Source: Actinoplanes missouriensis 431
GTDB taxonomy: Bacteria > Actinomycetota > Actinomycetes > Mycobacteriales > Micromonosporaceae
Direction of reading: 5' to 3'
NCBI RefSeq assembly: GCF_000284295.1
Contig: NC_017093.1
Coordinates: 2,604,001 to 2,668,000, forward strand
DNA length: 64,000 nt
The position numbers and the translations under genes are program-made. The notes beneath the pieces were generated by a model. The model had not been told where the DNA came from. It saw only the letters and a program-made list of their open reading frames with translations, and did no database searches. Below are positions 1-8,554 of this stretch, piece after piece (the first letter of the stretch is position 1; each line of letters starts with the position of its first letter).

Positions 1-186
1 GGTGAACTCCACGTGCACCCGGCCCTTGCCGCCGACGTCGGTCACCCGCGCCGTGGTCTCGACGCCCCGGTCGGACAGGGCGAGGTCGTTCGTCCAGTTC
101 TGATAGGTGAGCCAGGAGAAGACGGCCACGACGACCACCCCCATCCCGGCGAAGAGCCACACCGGCGGAAGTCTGCGCGATCTCAT
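1..186 (-). CDS. Membrane-anchored protein, partial (N-terminal 62 residues)
   Basis: The reading frame starts at an ATG and stays open to the left edge, so only the first 62 residues are in the window. A basic start (MRSRRLPP) is followed by one hydrophobic helix at about residues 9-28, then a polar segment with alternating beta-type residues (TTARVTDVGGKGRVHVEF). That tail resembles the first strands of DUF3592-like domains found outside one membrane helix, but too little is visible to be sure. It lies downstream of modC on the same strand, about 100 bases away across an 18-bp tandem repeat. No function can be given. Confidence 0.55.
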   Translation of the reverse strand, partial: MRSRRLPPVWLFAGMGVVVVAVFSWLTYQNWTNDLALSDRGVETTARVTDVGGKGRVHVEFT

Positions 187-215
187 GGCCGCCGATTGCC
201 CGGTATCGCCGTTGA

Positions 216-305
216 TCAATCGACGGGAGGGGGTCAATCAGCGAGAGAGGATCAATCAGCGAGAGGGGGCAATCGATCAGAGAGGGGATCAATCGGCGGG
301 ATAGG
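216..305. repeat. 18-bp imperfect tandem repeat
   Basis: About five imperfect units of 18 bp, each with a TCAATC core (starting near 216, 234, 252, 270 as CAATC, and 289) followed by a purine-rich stretch such as GCGAGAGAGG. The last unit includes the stop codon of modC and its final codons. The array fills the gap between modC and the next minus-strand gene. Confidence 0.75.
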
Positions 306-1329
306 CGCGCGTCTCGGCCGCCTTCACCGCCACCCAGATCTCCATGCCGGGCTCCAGGCGCAGCTGGGCCGCGGCCGCCGGCGTGATGTCGGCGGCCACC
401 GTGATCGGCCCGTCCAGCACCACGCGCAGGTTGTCGCCGTGCCGCTGGATGTCGGCGAGCACGGCCGGCCAGGTGTTGCGCGGGCTGCCGCCGGGCTGCG
501 CCGGGTGCAGCGCGACCGCGGCCGGCGGGAACGCCACGAACGCGTCACCGTGCACGGTGTCCGTGGTGGCGAGCGCGAACCCGTCGACGAGCGTGACCGT
601 GTGCCCGTCGCCGCGGCCCTGGTAGAGGTTGAGCCCGACGAGCCGGGCCACGTAATCGGTACGCGGCCGGGCGGTGATCGTCGCGGCGTCGCCCTCCTGC
701 ACCACCCGGCCCTGCTCGACCACCACGAGCCGGTCGGCCAGCACCAGCGCGTCCAGCGGATCGTGGGTGACGAGTAGCGTAGCGCCCGGATGCGCGGCCA
801 GGTGCCGCCGCAGCTCACCGCGGGTCTCCAACCGGGTACGGGCGTCCAGCGCGGCGAGCGGCTCGTCGAGCAGGAGCAGCACCGGGTCGACAGCGAGCGC
901 CCGGGCCAGCGCCACCCGCTGCGCCTGCCCGCCGGAGAGCTGGCGCGGCTTGCGCCGGCCGAACGAGGCCAGCCCGACCCGGTCCAGCCAGCGGTCGGCG
1001 ATCTCGTGGGCGGCCCGCTTGTCGACGCCGCGCCTACGCGGGCCGAACGCCACGTTGTCCCGGGCGCTGAGGTGCGGGAACAGCAGATAGTCCTGGAACA
1101 CCACCCCGATCGGCCGGTCCTCCGGCGCGGCATCGCTCAGGTCCTGGCCGGCCAGGCGTACGTGCCCGCCGCTCAACGGGGTGAGCCCGGCGAGGGCGCG
1201 CAGCGCGGTGGTCTTCCCGGCGCCGTTCGGCCCGAGCAGCGCGACGGTCTCGCCGGGCGCGATGGTGAGCGCGATGTCCAGGCGGAACGTGCCGCGTTCC
1301 GCGACGAGCCGCGCGTCGAGAAGGCTCAT
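289..1329 (-). CDS. modC: Molybdate ABC transporter ATP-binding protein
   Basis: Cytoplasmic ATPase that drives molybdate import through ModB. The 346-residue protein has the Walker A motif GPNGAGKT at residues 33-40, the ABC signature LSGGQ, and a Walker B LLLLDEPLAALD, followed by a C-terminal TOBE/MopB-like region (about residues 255-340) typical of ModC and related oxyanion ATPases. Its ATG overlaps the stop codon of modB (ATGA), so the two are translationally coupled. Gene order modA-modB-modC and the ModA-type binding protein make molybdate the best substrate call; tungstate is not excluded. Confidence 0.92.
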   Translation of the reverse strand: MSLLDARLVAERGTFRLDIALTIAPGETVALLGPNGAGKTTALRALAGLTPLSGGHVRLAGQDLSDAAPEDRPIGVVFQDYLLFPHLSARDNVAFGPRRRGVDKRAAHEIADRWLDRVGLASFGRRKPRQLSGGQAQRVALARALAVDPVLLLLDEPLAALDARTRLETRGELRRHLAAHPGATLLVTHDPLDALVLADRLVVVEQGRVVQEGDAATITARPRTDYVARLVGLNLYQGRGDGHTVTLVDGFALATTDTVHGDAFVAFPPAAVALHPAQPGGSPRNTWPAVLADIQRHGDNLRVVLDGPITVAADITPAAAAQLRLEPGMEIWVAVKAAETRAYPAD

Positions 1330-2120
1330 GCCGAGGTCAGCCAGCGGTCGCGCAGCGTGGCGAGGATGGTCACCGACACGATCAGCAGGATCAGGCTGAG
1401 CACCACGGCTCCTTCCAGGTCACCGCTCTCCATGGTCTGGTAGACGGCGAGCGGCATGGTCTGGGTGATCCCCGGATAGTTTCCGGCGAACGTGATGGTG
1501 GCGCCGAACTCCCCGAGCGCCCGCGCCCAGCAGAGCACCGCCCCGGCCGCGATGCCCGGGGCGACCAGCGGCAGCGTGACGTGCGTGAACCGGGTCCAGG
1601 GCGCGGCGCCGAGGGTGGCGGCGGCCTCTTCGTACCGGGTGTCGGCGCCGCGCAGCGCGCCCTCCACCGAGATCACCAGGAACGGCAGCGCCACGAACGC
1701 CTCGGCGATCACCACCCCGGCGGTGGTGAACGGCAGCGTGATCCCGAACGTCGAGTCCAGCCATTCGCCGATCAGCCCGCGCCGGCCGAGGGCGAGCAGC
1801 AGCGCGATGCCGCCGACCACCGGCGGCAGCACCAAAGGCACCGTGACCAGCGCGCGCACCACCCGGCGTCCGGGGAACTCGACGCGGGCCAGCAGCCACG
1901 CGAGCGGCACGCCGAGCAGCAGGCAGACCCCGGTGGCGATGGTCGCGGTCACCAGCGACAGGCGCAGGGCGGTCATCACCTCCGGCTCTGCGAGCCGATC
2001 AAAAAGAGACGACCATGGGGTACGGGCCAGCAAGCCGATCAGTGGCAGCACCAGAAAGGCGAGCCCCAGCCCGGCCGGGAGAAGAAGAGCCAGGGGTACG
2101 CCCCGGCGACCGTTGGACAC
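1326..2120 (-). CDS. modB: Molybdate ABC transporter permease
   Basis: Inner-membrane permease of the molybdate importer. The 264-residue protein has five to six hydrophobic helices and the binding-protein-dependent permease EAA loop (EEAAATLGAAPWTRFTHVTLP) that contacts the ATPase. The open frame continues well upstream, but that part overlaps modA and reads as low-complexity shadow sequence. I therefore chose the GTG at 2120 (VSNGRRGVPLALLL), 5 bases after the modA stop and directly before the first membrane helix. Its stop overlaps modC. No clear Shine-Dalgarno is seen, consistent with coupling to modA. Confidence 0.9.
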   Translation of the reverse strand: MSNGRRGVPLALLLPAGLGLAFLVLPLIGLLARTPWSSLFDRLAEPEVMTALRLSLVTATIATGVCLLLGVPLAWLLARVEFPGRRVVRALVTVPLVLPPVVGGIALLLALGRRGLIGEWLDSTFGITLPFTTAGVVIAEAFVALPFLVISVEGALRGADTRYEEAAATLGAAPWTRFTHVTLPLVAPGIAAGAVLCWARALGEFGATITFAGNYPGITQTMPLAVYQTMESGDLEGAVVLSLILLIVSVTILATLRDRWLTSA

Positions 2121-2125
2121 GATGA

Positions 2126-2917
2126 TCAGGGTGCCTGGAATCCGGCCTCGATGAGAACCTTCGTGCCCTCGGCGGAGAGCACGTAGTCGACGAACGCCTG
2201 CCCGCCGGCCGGGTTTCTCGCGGTCTTCAGCACGGCGATCGGGTAGTCGTTCATCGCCGTCGCGGACTCCGGGAACTCGATCGCGTCGATGTCGGCGGCC
2301 GAGGCCTTCGCGTCGGTGCGGTAGACCAGGGCGGCGTCCACCTCGCCGAGCTTGACCTTGGCGAGCGCGGCCTTCACGTCCTGCTCCAGCGTGACCGGGG
2401 TGATCGTCACGCCGGCCGCCGTGGTGGCGGTTTTCGTGGCGGCGCCGCACGGCACCGCGTCGGCGCAGAGCGCGACCTTCAGGTCCGGCTTGGTCAGGTC
2501 GGTCAGCCCGGTGACGCCTTGCGGGTTGCCCTTGCCGACCGCGATGACCAGCTGGTTCCGCACGAACGTGGTGGGCGTGCCGGCGTCCGTCACGGCCTGC
2601 ATGTTCTTCGGGGCGGCGGAGGCGAAGACGTCCGCCGGTGCGCCCTCGTTGATCTGGGTGGCCAGCGCCGAACTGCCGCCGAAGTTGAACGTGACGGTGC
2701 TGCCCGGGTGTGCCGACTCGAACTGCTTGCCCAGCGTGGTGAACGACTCGGTCAGGGAGGCGGCGGCGAACACGGTGACCGGGCCGCCCGCGGATCCCGG
2801 CCCGGCCGCCGCCGTGCCGGCGGAGTCGGTGGTCTCCCCGCCGCAGGCGGCCAGGCTCGAGGTGAGAAGCACGGCGAGCCCGGCCACGGCGAAACGAAGG
2901 CTATTCACGGTGAGCAC
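2126..2917 (-). CDS. modA: Molybdate-binding lipoprotein
   Basis: Extracellular solute-binding protein that delivers molybdate to ModBC. The 263-residue product has a signal peptide with a lipobox (SLAACG), so it is probably anchored to the outer face of the membrane. A type II periplasmic-binding fold follows, with the family sequence VTVFAAASLTESF at the mature start and the downstream FNFGGSSALATQI and GAPADVFASA segments that line the oxyanion site in ModA. The start is a GTG at 2917; a second GTG 9 bases downstream is possible. It is the first gene of modABC and lies 72 bp after the FAD/NAD(P)-binding gene. Confidence 0.93.
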   Translation of the reverse strand: MLTVNSLRFAVAGLAVLLTSSLAACGGETTDSAGTAAAGPGSAGGPVTVFAAASLTESFTTLGKQFESAHPGSTVTFNFGGSSALATQINEGAPADVFASAAPKNMQAVTDAGTPTTFVRNQLVIAVGKGNPQGVTGLTDLTKPDLKVALCADAVPCGAATKTATTAAGVTITPVTLEQDVKAALAKVKLGEVDAALVYRTDAKASAADIDAIEFPESATAMNDYPIAVLKTARNPAGGQAFVDYVLSAEGTKVLIEAGFQAP

Positions 2918-2989
2918 TCTAGCCGCTCCGCAGATGCTGCTGAAGAATTCGTTCCGTGTCCGCAGACACCAGGGTGCCGGCGTCGGTGT

Positions 2990-4360
2990 CTATCGCATCT
3001 GCAAACTGTGGGTGATCTGCTCGACCTGACGGCGGATCTCCGGGATCGCGGTCGCCTCCCAGAGCCGGCCGCGCCGCAGCGGGCCGACCAGCCAGAGTCC
3101 CGGCGCGACGGCGCCGTCCACGCCGATCGCCCGGCCGCCGGTGTCGGTGTCGATGCCGAGGCCGTGCGGTCCCGGGCGGAGCAGTCCGGCGCGCAGCAGG
3201 TCCGCCACGAGCGGGCTGGCCGTGTCCGGAAGTGATCCTGGTCCGGTGCAGTTCACGACGGCGCCGTACCGCTGCGGGGCGTCGCCCTCGACGGTGACGG
3301 TCAGGCCGCCGTCCGGGTGCGGGACGATCGAGGTGAGGCGGCCGGCGCGGGTCTCCAGCAGGCCTTCCGCGCGCAGGGTGGCGACCCGGGCGGCGATCGG
3401 CGGGGCCATGCGGTGCCGGTGGACCTCCCAGAAACGGTGGCAGTGGCGGAGGAATCGCTGCTGGGCGGACGGGTCGAGGGCGGACCAGAGGGCGTCTGCT
3501 CTACCCCGTACCGAATCCATCACCGCGACCCAATCGGCGCCGGCGGCGATCTGCTCCCGGACGCGGCGCAGCAGCGGCCCCAGGGCCGCGGCAGCCGGGA
3601 GGTCGAAATCGGTCGTGGCGGGAGGGATTTCCGGCTGCGGGCGGGGCACCAGGCCGCGGCGGGAGATCGCCACGAGCGGGGTGCGGCGGCCGTTCGCGGT
3701 GAGCGTCAGCGCCACGTCGATCGCGGTCAGTCCGGTGCCGATGAGCAGCACCGGGAGGTCCGTGGGGATGGCGTCGAGCGCGCCGAAGGCCCACGGGTCG
3801 GCGACGTACTCGACGCTGCGGGCGGCCTCCGCGGTGACCGCCGCGGGACGCCGTGACGCGGGGTTGCCGACCGCGAGAATGACCTGGTCGGCATGGGTCT
3901 GGCAGCCGTTGTCGTCGGAGATCAGATAACCGCCGGGCCCGCGCTGGATCGCGGTGGCGCTGGCGAGGTGGTGTCGGAATCGGTCACCGGCGGCCTTCGT
4001 GGCCTCAGCGAACTGGTCCGCCAGATAGTCGCCGTAGAGCGACCGGGGGAGGAAGTCGGCGGGCTCGGCGGGCAGGCCGCGCTCACGGCACCAATGGACC
4101 AGGTGCAGCGGATCCGCGGAATCCACGGTCATCGCCGCGGCGCGCGAGTTGAGCACGTGCCAGGGCTCGGCCGTGCCGTAGGCGACGCCCCGGCCGGGCT
4201 GGGAATCCGGCGCGACGAGGACCGTCCGCCATGTGGGATCGGCGAGCAGGGCGCGCGTGGCTAGAGCCCCGCCGGCGCCGCCGCCGATGATCGCGACGGT
4301 TCTCGTCTGCGTGCCGGGACGGTTGCCGGGCGCCCGTCCGCGAGCGACGGTGCTGGTCAC
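2990..4360 (-). CDS. FAD/NAD(P)-binding protein (COG4529-like)
   Basis: A 456-residue flavoprotein with an N-terminal dinucleotide-binding motif (IIGGGAGGALATRALL, residues about 24-39), the WHVLNSRAAAMTVD segment typical of the single FAD/NAD(P)-binding-domain family, and a second GTGLTAIDVAL motif in the middle. Members are usually annotated only as FAD/NAD(P)-binding proteins; the electron acceptor and substrate are unknown. The start is GTG. It sits 72 bp upstream of modA on the same strand and may be cotranscribed with the molybdate importer, which would hint at a role near molybdoenzyme or sulfur-compound metabolism. That link is inference. Confidence 0.85.
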   Translation of the reverse strand: MTSTVARGRAPGNRPGTQTRTVAIIGGGAGGALATRALLADPTWRTVLVAPDSQPGRGVAYGTAEPWHVLNSRAAAMTVDSADPLHLVHWCRERGLPAEPADFLPRSLYGDYLADQFAEATKAAGDRFRHHLASATAIQRGPGGYLISDDNGCQTHADQVILAVGNPASRRPAAVTAEAARSVEYVADPWAFGALDAIPTDLPVLLIGTGLTAIDVALTLTANGRRTPLVAISRRGLVPRPQPEIPPATTDFDLPAAAALGPLLRRVREQIAAGADWVAVMDSVRGRADALWSALDPSAQQRFLRHCHRFWEVHRHRMAPPIAARVATLRAEGLLETRAGRLTSIVPHPDGGLTVTVEGDAPQRYGAVVNCTGPGSLPDTASPLVADLLRAGLLRPGPHGLGIDTDTGGRAIGVDGAVAPGLWLVGPLRRGRLWEATAIPEIRRQVEQITHSLQMR

Positions 4361-4440
4361 CGCTCATCCGTCCGGGTCGATGGCCGCCTGGTACAGACGC
4401 TTGACATGGTGTCCTCCCGTCGCCGTGGTTTTCCTAGAGA

Positions 4441-4463
4441 ACCATAAAACCTATAGTTTTGGT
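4441..4463. promoter_or_regulatory. AT-rich dyad upstream of the FAD/mod genes
   Basis: An imperfect dyad, ACC-ATA-AAAAC-CTATA-GTTTT-GGT, in an otherwise GC-rich genome, about 80 bases upstream of the FAD/NAD(P)-binding gene. The AAAAC/GTTTT arms are perfect. It is a plausible operator or promoter element for the FAD-modABC genes; the regulator is not identifiable from sequence. Confidence 0.45.
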
Positions 4464-4742
4464 AGGTTATTCAGCTCTGTGTCGCGGGTATGACGAAGGC
4501 TGTTAGGGCGGTGTCATGGGGGCTTCGCCATGATGATGGCATGGCTCGCGCATCTCATGATCACTCAGTCGGCCCTGGCTCGCTCATGCCCTGGTCACGG
4601 GCGCATTCGCTGGGTGGTGAGGCGGTGCGGCGATCGGGTCGAACGGTGGTCGCCCCGGCGGCGCGACCCGCCGATGTCGCGGCGGCGACCCACGCGCACG
4701 GCCGATCCAGGCGGCTTGGGCCGTGGTGCGAGATTGAAGGTC

Positions 4743-4787
4743 TTGACGAGAGTGTCTCTACCGGATTACGTTTCTGAAAACCTTTTC
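4743..4787 (+). promoter_or_regulatory. Promoter-like hexamers with LacI-type operator
   Basis: A TTGACG box (4743-4748) is followed after 18 bp by TACGTT (4767-4772), a reasonable sigma-70-type pair, and then by the palindrome GAAAACCTTTTC (4776-4787). That palindrome resembles the TGAAAACGTTTTCA consensus bound by LacI-family sugar regulators. It lies about 145 bases upstream of the secreted GH127 gene, as expected for sugar-inducible control. No LacI gene is in the window. Confidence 0.5.
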
Positions 4788-4931
4788 GGCGCTGTTAACA
4801 GGACGTCTGCAAGCTTCCCACCTGCAATGACCATGCCATCAGCGTCTCTGAGGGCCGACCGCCACCGAAACATGTGAACCGTCGATTCCGGCTGTCCGGG
4901 GATCGGTGGAGCTAGGGGAGTGAGCGCGCAC

Positions 4932-7751
4932 ATGACCGACAACTCCATCTCCCGCCGGCGACTGCTGCAGTACAGTGCGGCCGCCGCCGGCGCGACCCTG
5001 ATCGCCGCCGGGACGCCGGCCGAGGCGCACGGCGGGACCGGTGCGCACGGCGGGGGCGGGCATCTGCCGCACGGCGGGACCCGGCCTGTCACGGTCAACG
5101 GTTTCCCCGTACCCCCATCGTGGAAGGCCGTGCCCTTCGGCCTTGACCAGGTCGATCTGCTGCCGAGCATCTTCACAGAGAAGCGGGATCGGATCCTCGC
5201 CTATGCGCGGGCGTACGACGCGGACCGGATCGTCAGTAATTTCCGGACCGCCGCGGGGCTGGACAACCGGGGCGCGCAGCCGCCGGGTGGGTGGGACGAC
5301 GCGACCGGGAACCTGCGGGGGCACTACAGCGGGCATTTCATCTCGATGCTGGCGCAGGCGTGGGCGGACACCGGTGAGGCGATCTTCAAGGAGAAGCTCG
5401 ACTACATCGTGACGGCGCTCAAGGAGTGCCAGGACGCGTGGACCGCGCAGGTCGGCACGCCGGGCACGCCGCCACCGCCCGCGACGTGGACCGCCGGGAA
5501 GAGCGGCGGGGGCCTGCAGCTCAGTGGCGACGGGCAGTACGTCGGCCTGCCGGACGCCACGATCGACGGCCTGACCAAGGTGACGATCGCGATGTGGGTG
5601 AAGCTGGACGAGCAGCGCACCTGGTCACGGGCGTTCGACTTCGGCACCGGCACGGCTGCCAACATGTTCCTGACGATTCACGACGGCGTCGGGCCACGGT
5701 TCGCGATCACCACCGGCGGCAGCGGCGGTGAGCAGCGGATCGGCAGCACGACCCCGCTGCCGATCAACCAGTGGGTGCATCTCGCGGTGACGCTGGACGG
5801 TCAGGTCGGCACCCTGTACGTCGACGGGCAGGCGGTCGGCACCAATCCGGCGATGACGCTGACCCCGGCGGCGCTGGGCGCTCCGAAGAACAACTGGATC
5901 GGCCGTTCACAGTACGGCGACGCGCACCTGAAGGGCGTCGTCGACGAGTTCCACCTGTTCGACCGGGCGCTGACCGCCGAGGAGATCAGCGGAGAGCTGA
6001 GGGGCAACCTCGCCTGGTACCGGTTCGACGAGACCGAGGGCACCACGGTCGCCGACGCGAGCGGCCGCGACTGGGACGCCGCAGTCATCACCGGAGTCGG
6101 GGGAGCGCCCGGTCCCAGCCACGCCGGCTTCCTCGCCGCGTACCCGGAAACGCAGTTCGTTCTTCTCGAACAACTCACGACCTATCCGGCGATCTGGGCG
6201 CCGTACTACACGTGTCACAAGATCATGCGCGGGTTGCTGGACGCGCACACGCTCGGCGGCAATGCGACGGCGCTCGATGTGGTGCGCGGGATGGGCGAGT
6301 GGGCGCACAGCCGGCTCAGTAAGTTGCCCCGTGAGCAGCTTGACCGGATGTGGGCGCTCTACATCGCGGGGGAGTACGGCGGCATGAACGAGGTGATGGT
6401 CGACCTCGCCACGCTGACCGGCAACAAGACGTTCCTGGAGACGGCGCGCTTCTTCGACAACACGAAGCTGCTCGCCGACTGCGTGGCCGATATCGACAGC
6501 CTCGACGGTAAGCACGCCAACCAGCACATCCCGCAGTTCCTCGGCTATCTGCGGCTCTACGAGAACGGCGCGGACAAGACCTATCGGACCGCCGCGGCGA
6601 ACTTCTTCGACATGGTGGTGCCGCACCGGACGTACATGCATGGCGGAACCGGTCAGGGCGAGGTGTTCCGCAAGCGGGACGTGATCGCCGGCAGCATCGT
6701 CAACACCACGAACGCCGAGTCGTGCGCGGCCTACAACATGCTCAAGGTGGCCCGGAACCTGTTCTCCCACGCGCCGGACGGCCGGTTCATGGACTACTAC
6801 GAGAAAGCCCTGGTCAACCAGATCCTGGCGTCGCGGCGGGACGTCGACAGCACCACGGATCCGCTCGTCACGTACATGGTCCCGGTCGGTCCGGGCGCCC
6901 GCCGCGGCTACGGCAACATCGGCACCTGCTGCGGTGGCACCGGCCTGGAGAACCACACGAAGTACCAGGACACCATCTGGTTCCGGTCGGCGAAATCGGA
7001 CACGCTCTACGTCAACCTCTACATCCCGTCGACGCTGAACTGGGCCGCGAAGAAGCTCACCGTCACGCAGACCGGCGACTACCCGCGCTCCCCGGAGACG
7101 ACGCTGACGATCACCGGTAGCGCCCGCCTCGACCTGCGGCTGCGCGTCCCGTCCTGGGCGGACGACGATTTCTCGGTGACGGTGAACTCCAAGATCCAGA
7201 GGGTTCGTGCGGGGCGGGACGGTTACGTCAGCCTCGACCGGCACTGGCGGTCCGGGGACACGATCACGGTGAGTTCCCCGTACCGGTTGCACGTCGAGCG
7301 CGCCCTGGACGACCCGTCGTTGCAGGCGCTGCTCTACGGTCCGCTCGCCCTGGTCGCCAAGTCGACGAGCACCGACTACCTGCCGATGTCCTGGTACTCG
7401 TCCCTGCCGCTGACCGGTGACCTGGCCGGCGTCGTCAAGCCCGGCACACGGCCGAATACGTTCACCGCGGGAGACGTCCCGTTCGAGCCGTTCTACATCG
7501 GTGACACGGCCGCCTACCACGCGTACTTCCGCCGCCAGGAGCCGACGATCGTCTTCGCCGGCGTCGACTCGGGCGTCCCGAACCGGGCCGGCGACGACGG
7601 AACCACGTTCCTCGACGAGCTGTGGTCGCGGGCCCCGTTCCGTTCCAAGCGCGAGTTCCAGCGGGCGGTTTCGGACACGGCTCGCAGGTGGGAGCGCGCC
7701 GGACTGCTCAGCCGGGAGGAGGCCGCCGCGGTGCGAAAGGCCGCGGCCTGA
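4932..7751 (+). CDS. Secreted GH127-type beta-L-arabinofuranosidase-like enzyme with inserted LamG domain
   Basis: Secreted glycoside hydrolase, 939 residues. A twin-arginine signal (SRRRLLQ then a hydrophobic stretch ending EAHG) directs export. The GH127 (DUF1680) fold begins near residue 70 with the LRGHYSGHF segment, is interrupted at about residues 184-356 by a LamG/concanavalin-like module, and resumes with GFLAAYPETQF. In family GH127 a Zn site is formed by a Glu-x-Cys pair and a Cys-Cys pair; here these are E596/C598 and C666/C667. The likely substrate is an arabinofuranose-containing plant or cell-wall glycan. A GTG at 4920 is an alternative start. A strong hairpin follows the gene. 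Confidence 0.88.
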   Translation: MTDNSISRRRLLQYSAAAAGATLIAAGTPAEAHGGTGAHGGGGHLPHGGTRPVTVNGFPVPPSWKAVPFGLDQVDLLPSIFTEKRDRILAYARAYDADRIVSNFRTAAGLDNRGAQPPGGWDDATGNLRGHYSGHFISMLAQAWADTGEAIFKEKLDYIVTALKECQDAWTAQVGTPGTPPPPATWTAGKSGGGLQLSGDGQYVGLPDATIDGLTKVTIAMWVKLDEQRTWSRAFDFGTGTAANMFLTIHDGVGPRFAITTGGSGGEQRIGSTTPLPINQWVHLAVTLDGQVGTLYVDGQAVGTNPAMTLTPAALGAPKNNWIGRSQYGDAHLKGVVDEFHLFDRALTAEEISGELRGNLAWYRFDETEGTTVADASGRDWDAAVITGVGGAPGPSHAGFLAAYPETQFVLLEQLTTYPAIWAPYYTCHKIMRGLLDAHTLGGNATALDVVRGMGEWAHSRLSKLPREQLDRMWALYIAGEYGGMNEVMVDLATLTGNKTFLETARFFDNTKLLADCVADIDSLDGKHANQHIPQFLGYLRLYENGADKTYRTAAANFFDMVVPHRTYMHGGTGQGEVFRKRDVIAGSIVNTTNAESCAAYNMLKVARNLFSHAPDGRFMDYYEKALVNQILASRRDVDSTTDPLVTYMVPVGPGARRGYGNIGTCCGGTGLENHTKYQDTIWFRSAKSDTLYVNLYIPSTLNWAAKKLTVTQTGDYPRSPETTLTITGSARLDLRLRVPSWADDDFSVTVNSKIQRVRAGRDGYVSLDRHWRSGDTITVSSPYRLHVERALDDPSLQALLYGPLALVAKSTSTDYLPMSWYSSLPLTGDLAGVVKPGTRPNTFTAGDVPFEPFYIGDTAAYHAYFRRQEPTIVFAGVDSGVPNRAGDDGTTFLDELWSRAPFRSKREFQRAVSDTARRWERAGLLSREEAAAVRKAAA

Positions 7752-7755
7752 CAGG

Positions 7756-7784
7756 GAGGGGCGCCCTCACGAGGGGCGCCCCTC
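7756..7784 (+). terminator. Hairpin after the GH127 gene
   Basis: Perfect 10-bp arms GAGGGGCGCC / GGCGCCCCTC with a 9-nt loop, starting 5 bases after the stop codon. There is no T-tract, as is common for actinobacterial terminators. Confidence 0.7.
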
Positions 7785-7843
7785 GCCGCGCTCACCGCAT
7801 CAGTGGCGACGGGTGTCCGGAGGTGTTGCCGCGCTGAGGCAGG

Positions 7844-8554
7844 ATGGGCCCGGTGAAACGGCTGCTGGCCCTGCTTCTCGTGCCGCTCGTCCTGTCCGCC
7901 TGCGGCGCGCCGGGAGAAGGCGCGGCAGGAGAAGCCGCGGCGGGAGAAGCCGCGCCGGAGTCGGCCGAGCGCGCGCCGGGCGTTCCCTATGCGACCTATC
8001 CGGAGATCGGGACGCCCGGCCGCCCGGGCCAGGCTGATCACGCGAAGCCGCCGGTGGCCGTCACCTGCCCGCCCTCCGGCGCCGAACTGTGGTTCGGCGA
8101 GACCAACGCGGCGATGGGCCTGCGAGCGGTGACCCTGTTCATCGCCAACTGCGGCGACACGACGATTCGCCTCGACGGCTACCCCGCGGTCCGGCCGCTC
8201 GACGAGGACAGGAACCCCGTCGCGGTACGGATCACCCACCGTACCGCCGAGATCTCCGCCTCCCTGGAACACTTCGACGTCTCGCCGCGCCGCATCGACC
8301 TGCGTCCCGGCGACGAGGCCGCGGCCCCCTTCGCGTGGCGCAACACCTATGACGACATCACGAACCCGCCGGTCACCGTCCCCCTGATCGAAGTCGGACA
8401 GCCGGCGCAGCGCGTCATCCTCGACGCGCCGTTCGACCTGGGCAGCACCGGCCGTCTCGGCGTCGGCCCGTGGCAGCCCGTCGAGCCGGCGCCCAGGCCC
8501 ACCCGGACCGGCGGCGGCACCATCAGCGAGCCGCCGGAGCTACCCCTGCTCTGA
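7844..8554 (+). CDS. DUF4232-like secreted lipoprotein
   Basis: A 236-residue exported protein with a signal peptide and lipobox (LVLSACG). An Ala/Glu-rich linker with near-repeated GEGAAGEAAAGEAAPE units precedes a domain carrying VTLFIANCGDTTIRLDGYPAV, the beta-sandwich pattern of DUF4232, common in actinobacterial surface lipoproteins of unknown function. Two conserved Cys bracket the domain as in that family. The ATG at 7844 has a modest GAGGCAGG ribosome site; the GTG at 7853 would give an equally good lipoprotein signal. The 3' end overlaps the convergent SRPBCC gene by 15 bases. Confidence 0.78.
   Translation: MGPVKRLLALLLVPLVLSACGAPGEGAAGEAAAGEAAPESAERAPGVPYATYPEIGTPGRPGQADHAKPPVAVTCPPSGAELWFGETNAAMGLRAVTLFIANCGDTTIRLDGYPAVRPLDEDRNPVAVRITHRTAEISASLEHFDVSPRRIDLRPGDEAAAPFAWRNTYDDITNPPVTVPLIEVGQPAQRVILDAPFDLGSTGRLGVGPWQPVEPAPRPTRTGGGTISEPPELPLL

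Larger units (their letters stand above)
4361..4919. other. 559-bp divergent intergenic region with two promoter-like areas
   Basis: Divergent promoter region between the FAD/NAD(P)-binding gene and the GH127 gene. It is clearly less GC-rich than the flanking genes near 4430-4480 and 4740-4820, where the dyad and the LacI-like operator lie. Short ORFs inside it show no recognisable protein features or good ribosome binding sites, so I do not call them. Confidence 0.6.

Noticed and set aside
4490..4877. Small frames in the 4.4-4.9 kb intergenic region
   Set aside because: No recognised features or ribosome sites; the area looks like promoter sequence.
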